A stretch of 64,000 nucleotides of DNA from Gammaproteobacteria bacterium (GTDB taxonomy: Bacteria > Pseudomonadota > Gammaproteobacteria > Pseudomonadales > Halieaceae): positions 25,213 to 89,212 of the forward strand of contig JAIBDN010000002.1 in assembly GCA_024686215.1 (NCBI GenBank). Direction: 5' to 3'. Numbering within the stretch: position 1 is the stretch's first letter; the number at the start of each line of letters is the position of its first letter. The translations under genes and the position numbers were made by a program. The notes beneath the pieces are model-generated. The model was not told the origin of the DNA. It saw only the letters and a list, made by a program, of their open reading frames with translations, and did not search any database. Below, in pieces: positions 37,270-45,868 of the stretch.

Positions 37270-38646
37270 TCAGGTCAGCAGCAAGTAGCACATTACGCTG
37301 ATGACCGCGGCACCCAGCAGATTCAGAATAAAGCCCTCGCGCGCCATACGTGCGGTACTCACCAGGCCACTGCCGTACACCACCGAATTGGGAGCCGTGG
37401 CCACCGGCAGCATAAAGGCACAACTGGCGCTCATTGCCGCCGGCACCATTAGCAGTTCCGGGGGCATTCCCGCCACCAGCGCAGCCGCCGCAAGCACCGG
37501 CATCAACAGGGTGGTACTGGCGGTATTGGATGTGGTCTCCGTCATAAAGGTCACCACCAGGCAGATCAGCAAGATCAGGGCATACAGCGGCATGCGCGTC
37601 ATATCCGCCAGCCAGTGGCCCATCATGTCGCTCATCCCAGAGCTGACGAAGCCCTTGGCCAGGCAGATGCCACCCGAAAACAGCAGCAACACCCCCCAGG
37701 GAATGGTCACAGCGCGCTCCCAGGTCAACAGGGCCTCCCCCTTGCCGCTTCCGTTAGGTATAACAAACATCGCCACCACTGCCAGCAGGGCCACCGAGGC
37801 GTCATTTGCATAGGGCAGGCCCAACCAACCCTGCCAGCCACCAAAAGGCTCACCACGGGTTATCCAGGCCAGGGCGGTCAGGGCAAACACAGTCATCACC
37901 CGCCGCTCCCGAGTGCTCCAGGCACCTACCTCGGGAAGACTCACAGACAAAGAACCCGCTAGCTTACGGGTAAGAATCCACGCCATAGCAGGTACCATCA
38001 GCACCACTACCGGCACCGCCCAGCTCATCCAGCGGGTAAAGCTGATGGCCTCCCCCGTGGTTTCCTCATAGATCTGCATAAAAATCAGGTTCGGCGGGGT
38101 ACCTATAGGCGTACCCATCCCCCCGACACTGGCAGCGTAAGCAATTCCCAGCATCAGGGGCACCGCCAGACCGTCCTTGTCATCCGTGGCATCCAGCACT
38201 GCCAGGGCCACTGGCAACAGCATCAAAGTGGTGGCGGTATTTGAAATCCACATACTCAGGGTGGCCGCAGCAACCATAAAACCCATTACCAGGCGTCTGC
38301 CGCTGCTGGCCCCGAACAACTTCACCATGCCCAGGGCAATGCGTCGGTGGGCACCGGAGTGCTCCATCGCCTTGGATAGCAGGAAACCACCCAGCAACAG
38401 TAATATAAGTGGCGAGCCGTAGGCTTGTGCCACCTGCACCGGGCTCAGTACGCCGAATAAGGGCAGCAAGGCCAAAGGCAACAGGGAGGTAACCGGGATA
38501 GGCACCGGCTCAAACACCCACCATACTATGCACAGCATGCCGACAAAGCCCACCGTGGCTATATCGGTGGCCAAGCCCGCCGCCATACACCCAATCGCTG
38601 CCAGCGCTGCCAACAACGGACCCAGCCACAGAGCCCAATTTCGCAT
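37270..38646 (-). CDS. DASS (SLC13) family sodium:dicarboxylate/sulfate symporter
   Basis: Inner-membrane anion symporter of about 458 residues with some eleven hydrophobic segments. Both SNT substrate/Na+ motifs are present: SNTATTLML near residue 137 and ETTSNTASTT near 375, giving the internal repeat of the fold. Substrate is probably a C4-dicarboxylate, consistent with pckA and fadBA in the region, but sulfate cannot be excluded. The ATG at 38646 is preferred over GTG 38652 because of GGGGG spacing. Confidence 0.9.
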   Translation of the reverse strand: MRNWALWLGPLLAALAAIGCMAAGLATDIATVGFVGMLCIVWWVFEPVPIPVTSLLPLALLPLFGVLSPVQVAQAYGSPLILLLLGGFLLSKAMEHSGAHRRIALGMVKLFGASSGRRLVMGFMVAAATLSMWISNTATTLMLLPVALAVLDATDDKDGLAVPLMLGIAYAASVGGMGTPIGTPPNLIFMQIYEETTGEAISFTRWMSWAVPVVVLMVPAMAWILTRKLAGSLSVSLPEVGAWSTRERRVMTVFALTALAWITRGEPFGGWQGWLGLPYANDASVALLAVVAMFVIPNGSGKGEALLTWERAVTIPWGVLLLFSGGICLAKGFVSSGMSDMMGHWLADMTRMPLYALILLICLVVTFMTETTSNTASTTLLMPVLAAAALVAGMPPELLMVPAAMSASCAFMLPVATAPNSVVYGSGLVSTARMAREGFILNLLGAAVISVMCYLLLT

Positions 38647-38800
38647 TCTCACATTCCCCCTTATACCCTGCCCACCGGGTCCAGAGCCGTTTCTGAAGCC
38701 GGTCTATTGCCGAGCGTTGCAGCGAACATCCTGTCGCACCAAAAGAGCGGTGTAAAGTGTTAGCTGGCCACCCGAAGGGCAACGGTCTACACTGCGCGGC

Positions 38801-39811
38801 ATGCAAGAGAGCTTCCCCGACACACTGATCGACCGATTTCAGCGCCGCGTGGATTATGTGCGCCTATCCGTCACCGATCGCTGCGACTTCCGCTGCGTTT
38901 ACTGCATGGCCGAAGAAATGACGTTTGTACCTAAACGCGATGTACTCAGCCTCGAAGAACTGCAGCAAGTAGGGCAGGCATTCAGCGAACTGGGAGTGCG
39001 CAAGATCCGCCTGACCGGGGGCGAACCGCTGATACGTAACAACATCATGTCCCTGGTGACCGAACTGGGACAACTGCCAGGCCTGGATGAATTGGTCATC
39101 ACCACCAATGGCTCCCAGCTACAGCGATTGGCCCCAGAGCTGCGTGAGCAAGGGGTGAAACGCGTCAATGTCAGCCTGGACAGCCTGAACCCGAGAAAAT
39201 TTCGCCACCTCACCCGACACGGCAATCTTGACCAGGTCATCGCCGGTGTAGACGCCGCTGTTGCGGCAGGCTTTGAACGCGTCAAAATCAACGCGGTGAT
39301 ACTCAAAGGTCGCAACGACGACGAAGTCGTGGACCTGGTTGAATTTGTGCGCAGTCGCGCCATCGACCTGGCCTTTATCGAAGAAATGCCGTTGGGCAAC
39401 ATCGTTGAGCACGACCGTGAACTCAGTTTCTGTAGTAGCCAGGAACTGCGCGACATGATCAGCGCACGCTACCCCTTGCAAGCCGAGGGGGAACCTCAGG
39501 GCCACGCAGGTCCCGCTCGCTATTTCAGCATGCGCGACAGCCCTTCGCGTATCGGCTTTATTTCACCGCACAGCGAAAATTTTTGCCACCAGTGCAATCG
39601 GGTGCGGGTCACTGCTGAAGGACGCTTGCTGTTGTGCCTGGGCGCCGAACACTCGGTAGACTTACGCGCGGTGCTGCGCGGTCCCGGCTACTCACTAGCC
39701 CGGTTGAAACACAGCATCGTGGCAGCGATGGACATCAAACCTGAACGCCATTATTTCGATAATCGTGGCGAGCCCGAAATTGTGCGTTTCATGAATATGA
39801 CCGGCGGTTAG
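38801..39811 (+). CDS. moaA: GTP 3',8-cyclase MoaA (molybdopterin synthesis)
   Basis: Radical SAM enzyme for the first step of Moco synthesis. Cys28, Cys32 and Cys35 form CxxxCxxC (RCDFRCVYC); the C-terminal second cluster site is NFCHQCNRVR plus a later LLLCLG cysteine; the protein ends in the conserved double glycine (MTGG). Length 336 is typical. No other moa or moe gene lies in the window. Ribosome binding site before the ATG is weak. The 148-base leader shows no fold I could match to a Moco riboswitch. The next genes encode MoxR and CoxE-like proteins 41 bases away. Confidence 0.96.
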   Translation: MQESFPDTLIDRFQRRVDYVRLSVTDRCDFRCVYCMAEEMTFVPKRDVLSLEELQQVGQAFSELGVRKIRLTGGEPLIRNNIMSLVTELGQLPGLDELVITTNGSQLQRLAPELREQGVKRVNVSLDSLNPRKFRHLTRHGNLDQVIAGVDAAVAAGFERVKINAVILKGRNDDEVVDLVEFVRSRAIDLAFIEEMPLGNIVEHDRELSFCSSQELRDMISARYPLQAEGEPQGHAGPARYFSMRDSPSRIGFISPHSENFCHQCNRVRVTAEGRLLLCLGAEHSVDLRAVLRGPGYSLARLKHSIVAAMDIKPERHYFDNRGEPEIVRFMNMTGG

Positions 39812-39852
39812 CACTTCAGCTACAATAGCGACCCCCAAGCTGAGGTATTACG

Positions 39853-40791
39853 GTGCACACGCAAGATTTCCCCCAACTGGCATCCGTCCAGGAGATTGAA
39901 CAGGGCTTCGAGTCCCATGGCTATATCTGCAGTCGCAAGATCGCTACTGCGGTATTCCTGGCCTTCCAGCTACGCAAACCCATACTGGTGGAGGGCCCGC
40001 CCGGTGTAGGTAAGACCGAGCTGGCCAAAACCACTGCCACCTTGCTCGACACCCCGTTGATACGCCTACAGTGTTATGAGGGCCTGGACGAGGCCAAAGC
40101 ACTGTATGAATGGAAATACGGCAAGCAGCTACTCTATACCCAGGTACTCAAGGAGAAGCTGGGTGACCTGCTACAGGGCGCCCAGGGGCTGGCTGAATCA
40201 GTGGAGCGCCTGCATCAGTTCGGCGATATTTTCTACTCCGAGGAATTCCTCGAGCCGCGCCCACTGCTCAAAGCCATGCAACAAGAGCGCGGTGCGATAC
40301 TGCTCATTGATGAAGTGGACAAATCCGACTACGAATTTGAGTCTTTGCTCCTGGAAATTCTCTCCGATTACCAGATATCCATACCTGAAATCGGCACGGT
40401 GAAGGCAACAACCTCGCCCATGGTATTTCTTACCAGTAATAACACCCGGGACATCTCCGATGCCCTCAAGCGGCGCTGCCTGCACCTGTACATTCCGTTC
40501 CCCAGTGTGGAACTGGAAGAGCGCATCATACGCAGCAGGGTGCCTGATGTTGATGAACTACTGCGGCAGCAGTTGGTGGCGTTTGTGCACTCCCTGCGCC
40601 AGCTTGATCTGAAAAAGGCACCGGCTATTTCAGAGACCATTGACTGGGCGCGCAGCCTGATGCTGTTACACGCGGAGCATCTGGAAGAGGACCTGGTGAG
40701 TGACACCCTGAATGTATTACTGAAGTTCGAGGATGACATCCAGGCCATCAATCCTGAACTGCGCAACCTGCTGCGTCCCAGCAGCGACTGA
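39853..40791 (+). CDS. MoxR family AAA+ ATPase
   Basis: 312 residues. Walker A GPPGVGKTEL at about 48-57, Walker B LLIDEVDKS near 155, and an arginine-rich sensor region near RRCLHLYIPFP at about 215. MoxR ATPases act as chaperones for maturation of metal-cofactor enzymes and usually pair with VWA proteins. Start is GTG at 39853 with TGAGGTA upstream. It is followed 21 bases later by a CoxE-like VWA gene; the CoxD/CoxE pair in CO dehydrogenase clusters is the closest precedent. Confidence 0.9.
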   Translation: MHTQDFPQLASVQEIEQGFESHGYICSRKIATAVFLAFQLRKPILVEGPPGVGKTELAKTTATLLDTPLIRLQCYEGLDEAKALYEWKYGKQLLYTQVLKEKLGDLLQGAQGLAESVERLHQFGDIFYSEEFLEPRPLLKAMQQERGAILLIDEVDKSDYEFESLLLEILSDYQISIPEIGTVKATTSPMVFLTSNNTRDISDALKRRCLHLYIPFPSVELEERIIRSRVPDVDELLRQQLVAFVHSLRQLDLKKAPAISETIDWARSLMLLHAEHLEEDLVSDTLNVLLKFEDDIQAINPELRNLLRPSSD

Positions 40792-40812
40792 CCCGGCTGG
40801 TAATCATTTGTC

Positions 40813-42240
40813 ATGCAATCCAATCTGGTCAACTTCATTCAGGTGCTACGCAGTCATGATGTGCGCGTGTCACCCGCGGAGACGCTGGACGCTGTAGATG
40901 TTGCCGCGACCCTGGGTTATGCCGATCGCAGTTTGTTGCGCGATGGCCTGGCGATGACCCTGGCTAAAACGCCGGAAGAGGAAGTCATATTCCTGCAATG
41001 CTTCGAGCGCTTTTTCAATCGCGAGCTAGCGGACTTTTCTGCCGATGAAGCGTCTGCGAACGAACAGCAGGAAGCGTCTGAGGAGCTCGCCGACCAGGAC
41101 AGTGGCCAAGACGAGAGCAACGGCGGCGATGCACCCGGCGAATCAGCACTGCAACTTGCAGCGGGAGACAACCCCGAACTGGCATCCCTGCTGGAAAGCC
41201 AGTTAATGCAGAGCCTGCTGCAAAATGATCGCAACCAGTTGACGCTGGCCATGAACCGGGCCGGTGAACAGGTGGGGCTGCAGCAAATTCAGATGTTTAC
41301 CCAGAAAGGCCAGTTTACGCGCAAGATTCTCGACCAGCTGGGCGAGCAGCATATACGCAATGCTGTGATCGAACTGGAGCGCGCCGATAGCCCTGCTCTG
41401 CTTACACTGCAACGCTATCGCGATATCCTGCGCGAGCAGGTTCGCGACTATGTGGAGCGACAATACCTGTTGCAGGCCGAAGGTAAAACGCGCCAGTTCA
41501 TGGACGAAGTGCTGAGTAAAACACGGCTGAACAACATTGAGCATATGTACCTTGGCAAAGTACATGAACTGGTGCGCAAGATGGCCAAGAAGCTGGCCAG
41601 CCGCCACTCGCGCCGCCGTCGGCAGCTGAAGCGCGGTCAGCTGGACATGGGTAAGACCATTCGCAAAGGCATTCCCAATGAGGGAGTAATGTTCAATACC
41701 TACTGGCGCCAGACACGCAAGGAAAAGCCCCAGATTCTGGCCATATGCGATGTCAGTGGCTCTGTCGCCGCCTATGCCAAATTTCTATTGCTGTTTCTCT
41801 ACAGCTTGCAGGATGTACTGCCTAAAGTGCGCAGCTTCGCCTTTTCCAGCCATCTGGGCGAGGTCAGTGAATACTTCGACCAACACCCGGTGGAAAAAGC
41901 CATCGAATTGGTCAATTGGAAATACGGCGGCGCCACCGATTACGGCAACAGTCTGATGGACTTTGCCAAACTGGCGCTGGACGATATCAACAGCAACACC
42001 ACGGTGATTATCCTGGGCGATGCGCGCAATAATAATGGCGATCCACGACTGGATATCATGCAGGGCATCTACCAGCGCTCGCGCCAGGTGCTATGGTTGA
42101 ATCCGGAATCCCGCCGCGCCTGGGGCAGTGGAGATTCGGAAATGCTGCGCTACCAGAGCGCCTGTCATTTTTCTGCAGAATGCAATAACCTTAAGCAGCT
42201 GGAACGAATAGTCGACCAGCTCCTGAAGAGTACGCGATAA
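40813..42240 (+). CDS. CoxE-like von Willebrand A domain protein
   Basis: 475 residues. A MIDAS-type DVSGS (Asp313) starts the VWA domain, with later TDYGNSL and ILGDARNNNGDPR segments that fit the rest of the metal site. The N-terminal half is helical with an acidic Gln/Asp/Glu-rich region near residues 75-115. VWA partners of MoxR present client enzymes to the ATPase; the client here is not encoded nearby. Its start has a weak ribosome binding site, suggesting translational coupling to the MoxR gene. Confidence 0.88.
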   Translation: MQSNLVNFIQVLRSHDVRVSPAETLDAVDVAATLGYADRSLLRDGLAMTLAKTPEEEVIFLQCFERFFNRELADFSADEASANEQQEASEELADQDSGQDESNGGDAPGESALQLAAGDNPELASLLESQLMQSLLQNDRNQLTLAMNRAGEQVGLQQIQMFTQKGQFTRKILDQLGEQHIRNAVIELERADSPALLTLQRYRDILREQVRDYVERQYLLQAEGKTRQFMDEVLSKTRLNNIEHMYLGKVHELVRKMAKKLASRHSRRRRQLKRGQLDMGKTIRKGIPNEGVMFNTYWRQTRKEKPQILAICDVSGSVAAYAKFLLLFLYSLQDVLPKVRSFAFSSHLGEVSEYFDQHPVEKAIELVNWKYGGATDYGNSLMDFAKLALDDINSNTTVIILGDARNNNGDPRLDIMQGIYQRSRQVLWLNPESRRAWGSGDSEMLRYQSACHFSAECNNLKQLERIVDQLLKSTR

Positions 42241-42245
42241 AACCT

Positions 42246-42446
42246 ATGAACTATTACTGCAAAGGCTGCAGCTACCGCGGAAAAACCAGTGGTTCGGGTG
42301 GCGAATGTCCCGCCTGCGGATCCTTTAACCTGACGCGTGGTGGCAAAACCGAAGAACAGCCACCCCCGGCGAAATGGCGCCTGATATTGCTTATCGGCCT
42401 GTGGAGCTACCTCATCATCATGATCATCTGGAAGTTGCTGCACTGA
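42246..42446 (+). CDS. Small zinc-ribbon protein with C-terminal membrane anchor
   Basis: 66 residues: two CxxC knuckles (CKGC at residues 5-8, CPAC at about 26-29), a short linker with EEQPPP, then a single hydrophobic helix (about residues 45-63) ending in KLLH. This layout predicts a tail-anchored inner-membrane protein with a small cytoplasmic zinc ribbon. It starts five bases after the coxE-like stop and is surely in the operon. I recognise no named family. Confidence 0.7.
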   Translation: MNYYCKGCSYRGKTSGSGGECPACGSFNLTRGGKTEEQPPPAKWRLILLIGLWSYLIIMIIWKLLH

Positions 42447-44209
42447 AGCTGAGTCCCGAACATTTTCCGCTTCCCCACTCACTGCGCGAGCCGGTGATGC
42501 AGCGCTATGGCCAGTCGCAGGCACCCGGCGAAGACCAAACCATGCCGCTGGGAGAGTTACTCGATCACCTGCAAAGTATCGATGATTTTCAGCTTGCGCC
42601 ACTGGATGCGGTGCTGGCGCTACTTGAATCAATCGGCGATCCCACGCAACCCACACCAGAGCAACACGCTACTCTTTCCTGGGTGGACAGCGCATTCAAG
42701 GACTGGGAGACCCGCTATAGCCTGGCGCAGCCACTGGCGCAATCCCTGCGGCGCCTGCGGCCACTGGTTGCCGCACTAGCGCTAAACGACAGTAGCTTCT
42801 ACCAGCCCGGAATCCATCCACTGCATCAGTTATTGGATCAGGTCGTGACCTGCGCCATAGGCTGGCAACCGGACCTGGGCCGCGCCGGGGTCGCACTGGA
42901 ACAACACATTGAGCAAGCGGTAAATGACGCCCTGGCCTGGTTCACCCAAAGGAATACCGACCTGGCGACAGTCAGTGCAGAGTTTGCCCATACCGGCGAA
43001 CGTGACCGCAGCCGCGCCCTGCGCATGGCACAGCGCGTGGCCGAAACCGAACTGGGGCAGGCCAGGGCTGCCGCCGCCAGACAGCAAGCGGCACAGCTAA
43101 TCAACGACAGCCTGGCACAATTTCAGGCACCCGAAAGTATCGGGGAGTTTCTCAAGGGTCCCTGGTTCGCCAGCGCCCAGTTGGTCATGCTCAAGTTCGG
43201 CGGAGAATCCGAACAGTGGCAAAAGATGTGCGAAACCACCCACACCCTGCTCGACTCAATGCAGACTCCCGATGATGCAGCGGATAACCGACGGCAGCAC
43301 ATCTTTGAGGTGGTGACGCAAATCCCCAAGGACCTGAAGCGCCTGCTGCTAAGTCTACAGCATGACAGTGACGCCATTAATGATGCTGTCGGCATGATCG
43401 AATTTGCCCACTTGCGGGTATTGCGCCAGCAACCGCTGGAGCTGGAAACCATAGCACCCCTGCCGTTACCGGATAAAGCCACCCCGCCAGCCGAGAACAG
43501 CCGCGCAGACACTCTGCGTTCGATCAAGGCCGGGCAATGGTTTTTGATCGATAACGCCGACGGTAAACCGCAAAGAGCGCAGCTAAGCCTCAATATGCCC
43601 GAACAGCAAAAACTACTGTTCACCAATCACGCCGGCCTCAAAGTCCTACTGCTGGACTACAATGACTTCGTACAATTACTGACGCAGCGCAAGGTCACCA
43701 AGCTGCAACAGAATGCCGGCTTTAGCAGCTGCCTGGCGCGTGCAGCCGGTATCGAAACCCTGGAACAACTGCAGGCCGCAGGCGGTTCAGTGCACACGGC
43801 TGCGGCACTACCCGGCGAACTTTCCCCACCACCTGCACCTACGCGTGCACCTGCCCCGGCACCTGCACCCGAACCCGAACCCGAACCCGAACCCGAACCA
43901 GTATCGCCCCTACCCCTGGCGGATACCTCTCCCGCGGTGGACCTGGCAATAGATTTACCCATGGGATCGTGGCTGGGTTTTCATGATGGCGAGACCCCTT
44001 TACTGGCAAAGGTGGCACTGCACGACCCGGCCAGCGACATGTACATATTCGTCAATCGCGAAGGTGTGAAAATGCGCGAGATCAGCCAAACGCAGCTGCT
44101 GGCACTAATGCAGCAGGACCTGGTAGACATACTGGAAACCCGCTCCAGCTTTCGCAGCCAGGTCTCACAGATCCGCGACCCGGATCCGCTGGATACCCAG
44201 GAGAATTAA
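42374..44209 (+). CDS. DUF1631 domain-containing protein
   Basis: Large cytoplasmic protein of up to 611 residues. The helical N-terminal and middle parts match DUF1631. Two related beta segments are visible: one near residues 384-445 (GQWFLID..., FTNHAGLK) and one near 528-588 (GSWLGFH..., FVNREGVK), separated by an Ala/Pro/Glu-rich linker at about 490-512. The start is uncertain: ATG 42374 lies inside the zinc-ribbon gene and lacks a ribosome binding site; ATG 42497 would give 570 residues. Family function is unknown. A PilZ gene follows after three bases. Confidence 0.8.
   Translation: MAPDIAYRPVELPHHHDHLEVAALKLSPEHFPLPHSLREPVMQRYGQSQAPGEDQTMPLGELLDHLQSIDDFQLAPLDAVLALLESIGDPTQPTPEQHATLSWVDSAFKDWETRYSLAQPLAQSLRRLRPLVAALALNDSSFYQPGIHPLHQLLDQVVTCAIGWQPDLGRAGVALEQHIEQAVNDALAWFTQRNTDLATVSAEFAHTGERDRSRALRMAQRVAETELGQARAAAARQQAAQLINDSLAQFQAPESIGEFLKGPWFASAQLVMLKFGGESEQWQKMCETTHTLLDSMQTPDDAADNRRQHIFEVVTQIPKDLKRLLLSLQHDSDAINDAVGMIEFAHLRVLRQQPLELETIAPLPLPDKATPPAENSRADTLRSIKAGQWFLIDNADGKPQRAQLSLNMPEQQKLLFTNHAGLKVLLLDYNDFVQLLTQRKVTKLQQNAGFSSCLARAAGIETLEQLQAAGGSVHTAAALPGELSPPPAPTRAPAPAPAPEPEPEPEPEPVSPLPLADTSPAVDLAIDLPMGSWLGFHDGETPLLAKVALHDPASDMYIFVNREGVKMREISQTQLLALMQQDLVDILETRSSFRSQVSQIRDPDPLDTQEN
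43850..43900 (+). repeat. GAACCC hexamer microsatellite in coding sequence
   Basis: Four GAACCC units plus a GAACCA at 43871-43900 encode a Pro-Glu run, preceded by Ala-Pro repeats. The linker may vary in length between strains. Confidence 0.75.
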
Positions 44210-44212
44210 GCG

Positions 44213-44572
44213 ATGGCCAAGGAACAACGCGCACAACTGCGCCTACCCGCGGCAAGCCGCGTCTTTATCGAGCTGATAGCACCCGGATTATCCCCGCAAG
44301 ACACGGGTGAAATCGCAGAATGCAAGACCCTGGATGTGTCTCACAGCGGCTTATGCGTCAGTCTGAACCGGAAACTGCAGGTGGGTGTGATACTGCAGGT
44401 TGGTGTGGATTTACTCGACACACCCGATACCCTTTACCTCGCGGGAGAGGTTCGCTGGTGCCGGGAAATGCCCGACGAACCGGGGCAGTGGTCTGCTGGC
44501 TTCCAGTTGCTGAACGCTGGCAATTCAGATATCGACAACTGGAACAAGCTGCTCAGTGAGATTGATTCCTAG
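44213..44572 (+). CDS. PilZ domain protein
   Basis: 119 residues. The c-di-GMP signature DVSHSGL (D/NxSxxG) is near residue 41, with an Arg-rich RLPAASR segment near residue 10 as the RxxxR candidate. Later strands (LYLAGEVRWCRE, AGFQLL) fit the barrel. The ATG has AGGAG upstream and begins three bases after the DUF1631 stop. The pairing suggests the PilZ protein acts with DUF1631, and convergence on pilU is suggestive of a surface-motility link, though not proof. Confidence 0.85.
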   Translation: MAKEQRAQLRLPAASRVFIELIAPGLSPQDTGEIAECKTLDVSHSGLCVSLNRKLQVGVILQVGVDLLDTPDTLYLAGEVRWCREMPDEPGQWSAGFQLLNAGNSDIDNWNKLLSEIDS

Positions 44573-44582
44573 GGCAACGGGC

Positions 44583-45725
44583 TTAAAATATATTCCCTTG
44601 CTCATCATCCTCTTCCAGGGTCTCCAGACTCAGCCCCACGGGCCCACCGTCGTCAGGTTCCCCACCTTCACGGGCAAACTTGATCTTAAGCCGCACATTG
44701 TTCGGCGAGTCCGCGTTGCGCAAGGCCTCTTCTTCGCTAATAAGGCCCTCCTGGTAGAGTTCAAACAGTGCGGTATCAAAAGTCTTCATGCCAATGTTTT
44801 CAGACTTCTTCATCACTTCTTTAATGCCGTCCAACTCTCCGCGCAAAATAAGCTCGGCGATCATTGGCGTACCCAGTAGTACTTCGATCGCCGCGCAACG
44901 CTTGCCATCCACCGTGGGGACCAGGCGCTGCGAGATGAAGGCTTGTATATTCAGCGACAGATCCATCAACAATTGCTGTCGACGCTCTTCCGGGAAAAAG
45001 TTAATAATCCGATCCAGTGCCTGATTGGCATTATTGGCGTGCAATGTTGAGATACACAGATGGCCGGTTTCGGCAAAGGCTATCGCGTGCTCCATGGTTT
45101 CACGATCGCGAATTTCTCCAATAAGAATGACATCCGGCGCCTGGCGCAGCGTGTTTTTCAAGGCATTGTGCCAATTGCGCGTATCTACGCCAACTTCACG
45201 TTGGTTGACGATGGACTTCTTGTGACTGTGCACGTATTCAATAGGATCTTCAATGGTCACAATATGACCACTGCTATTGCTGTTGCGATAGTCGATCAGC
45301 GCCGCCAGCGAGGTAGACTTACCAGACCCGGTTGCCCCCACAAATAACACCAGGCCACGCTTGCGCATGATCACTTCCGGAAGTATTGCGGGCAGACGCA
45401 GATCCTGCCACTGGGGAATATCCGCGACGATATTACGCGCCACAATCCCCACCTCATTGCGCTGCATAAAAATATTCACGCGGAAACGCCCATAGCCAGA
45501 GATGGAAGTCGCCAGGTTCATCTCCAGTTCTTTCTCGAACTCAGCCTGCTGGGTAGTATCCATGACCTCGTAGGCGATATCCTTGATCTCGCCGGGCTTC
45601 ATAATCTGGCTGTCTATGGGTTTAAGGTCGCCCTCAAACTTGGCACAGGGCGGCGCCCCGGTACTCAGGTAAAGGTCTGAGCCACCCTCTGTGGACAATA
45701 TCTTCAGCCACTGGGTAATTTTCAC
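44583..45725 (-). CDS. pilU: Type IV pilus retraction-associated ATPase PilU
   Basis: PilT/PilU family hexameric ATPase of 380 residues. Walker A GATGSGKST is near residue 130; the Asp box (TIEDPIEYVHSHK) and His box (CISTLHANNANQALDR) follow. The extended acidic C-terminus is typical of PilU rather than PilT. Start is GTG at 45725 with AAGGGG seven bases upstream. No pilT neighbour is present, unlike the common pilT-pilU pair. It converges with the PilZ gene with ten bases between. Confidence 0.9.
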   Translation of the reverse strand: MKITQWLKILSTEGGSDLYLSTGAPPCAKFEGDLKPIDSQIMKPGEIKDIAYEVMDTTQQAEFEKELEMNLATSISGYGRFRVNIFMQRNEVGIVARNIVADIPQWQDLRLPAILPEVIMRKRGLVLFVGATGSGKSTSLAALIDYRNSNSSGHIVTIEDPIEYVHSHKKSIVNQREVGVDTRNWHNALKNTLRQAPDVILIGEIRDRETMEHAIAFAETGHLCISTLHANNANQALDRIINFFPEERRQQLLMDLSLNIQAFISQRLVPTVDGKRCAAIEVLLGTPMIAELILRGELDGIKEVMKKSENIGMKTFDTALFELYQEGLISEEEALRNADSPNNVRLKIKFAREGGEPDDGGPVGLSLETLEEDDEQGNIF

Positions 45726-45868
45726 GTTGCATCCCCTTTGTTCGCTCCACGCTTGGTGGCGTGATTTTATTAAGCCTTCAGTGAAATAGTGTCAAACCCG
45801 TCAGGCTATTCACCATACCCTGCTACTTTAGCAGCTTGCCGCGCACGGACAAGCCTGAGAGGGCGAAA

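Noticed and set aside
38653..38800. Possible Moco riboswitch before moaA
   Set aside because: The leader is only about 148 bases and I could not match the conserved Moco motif; covariance search would be needed.
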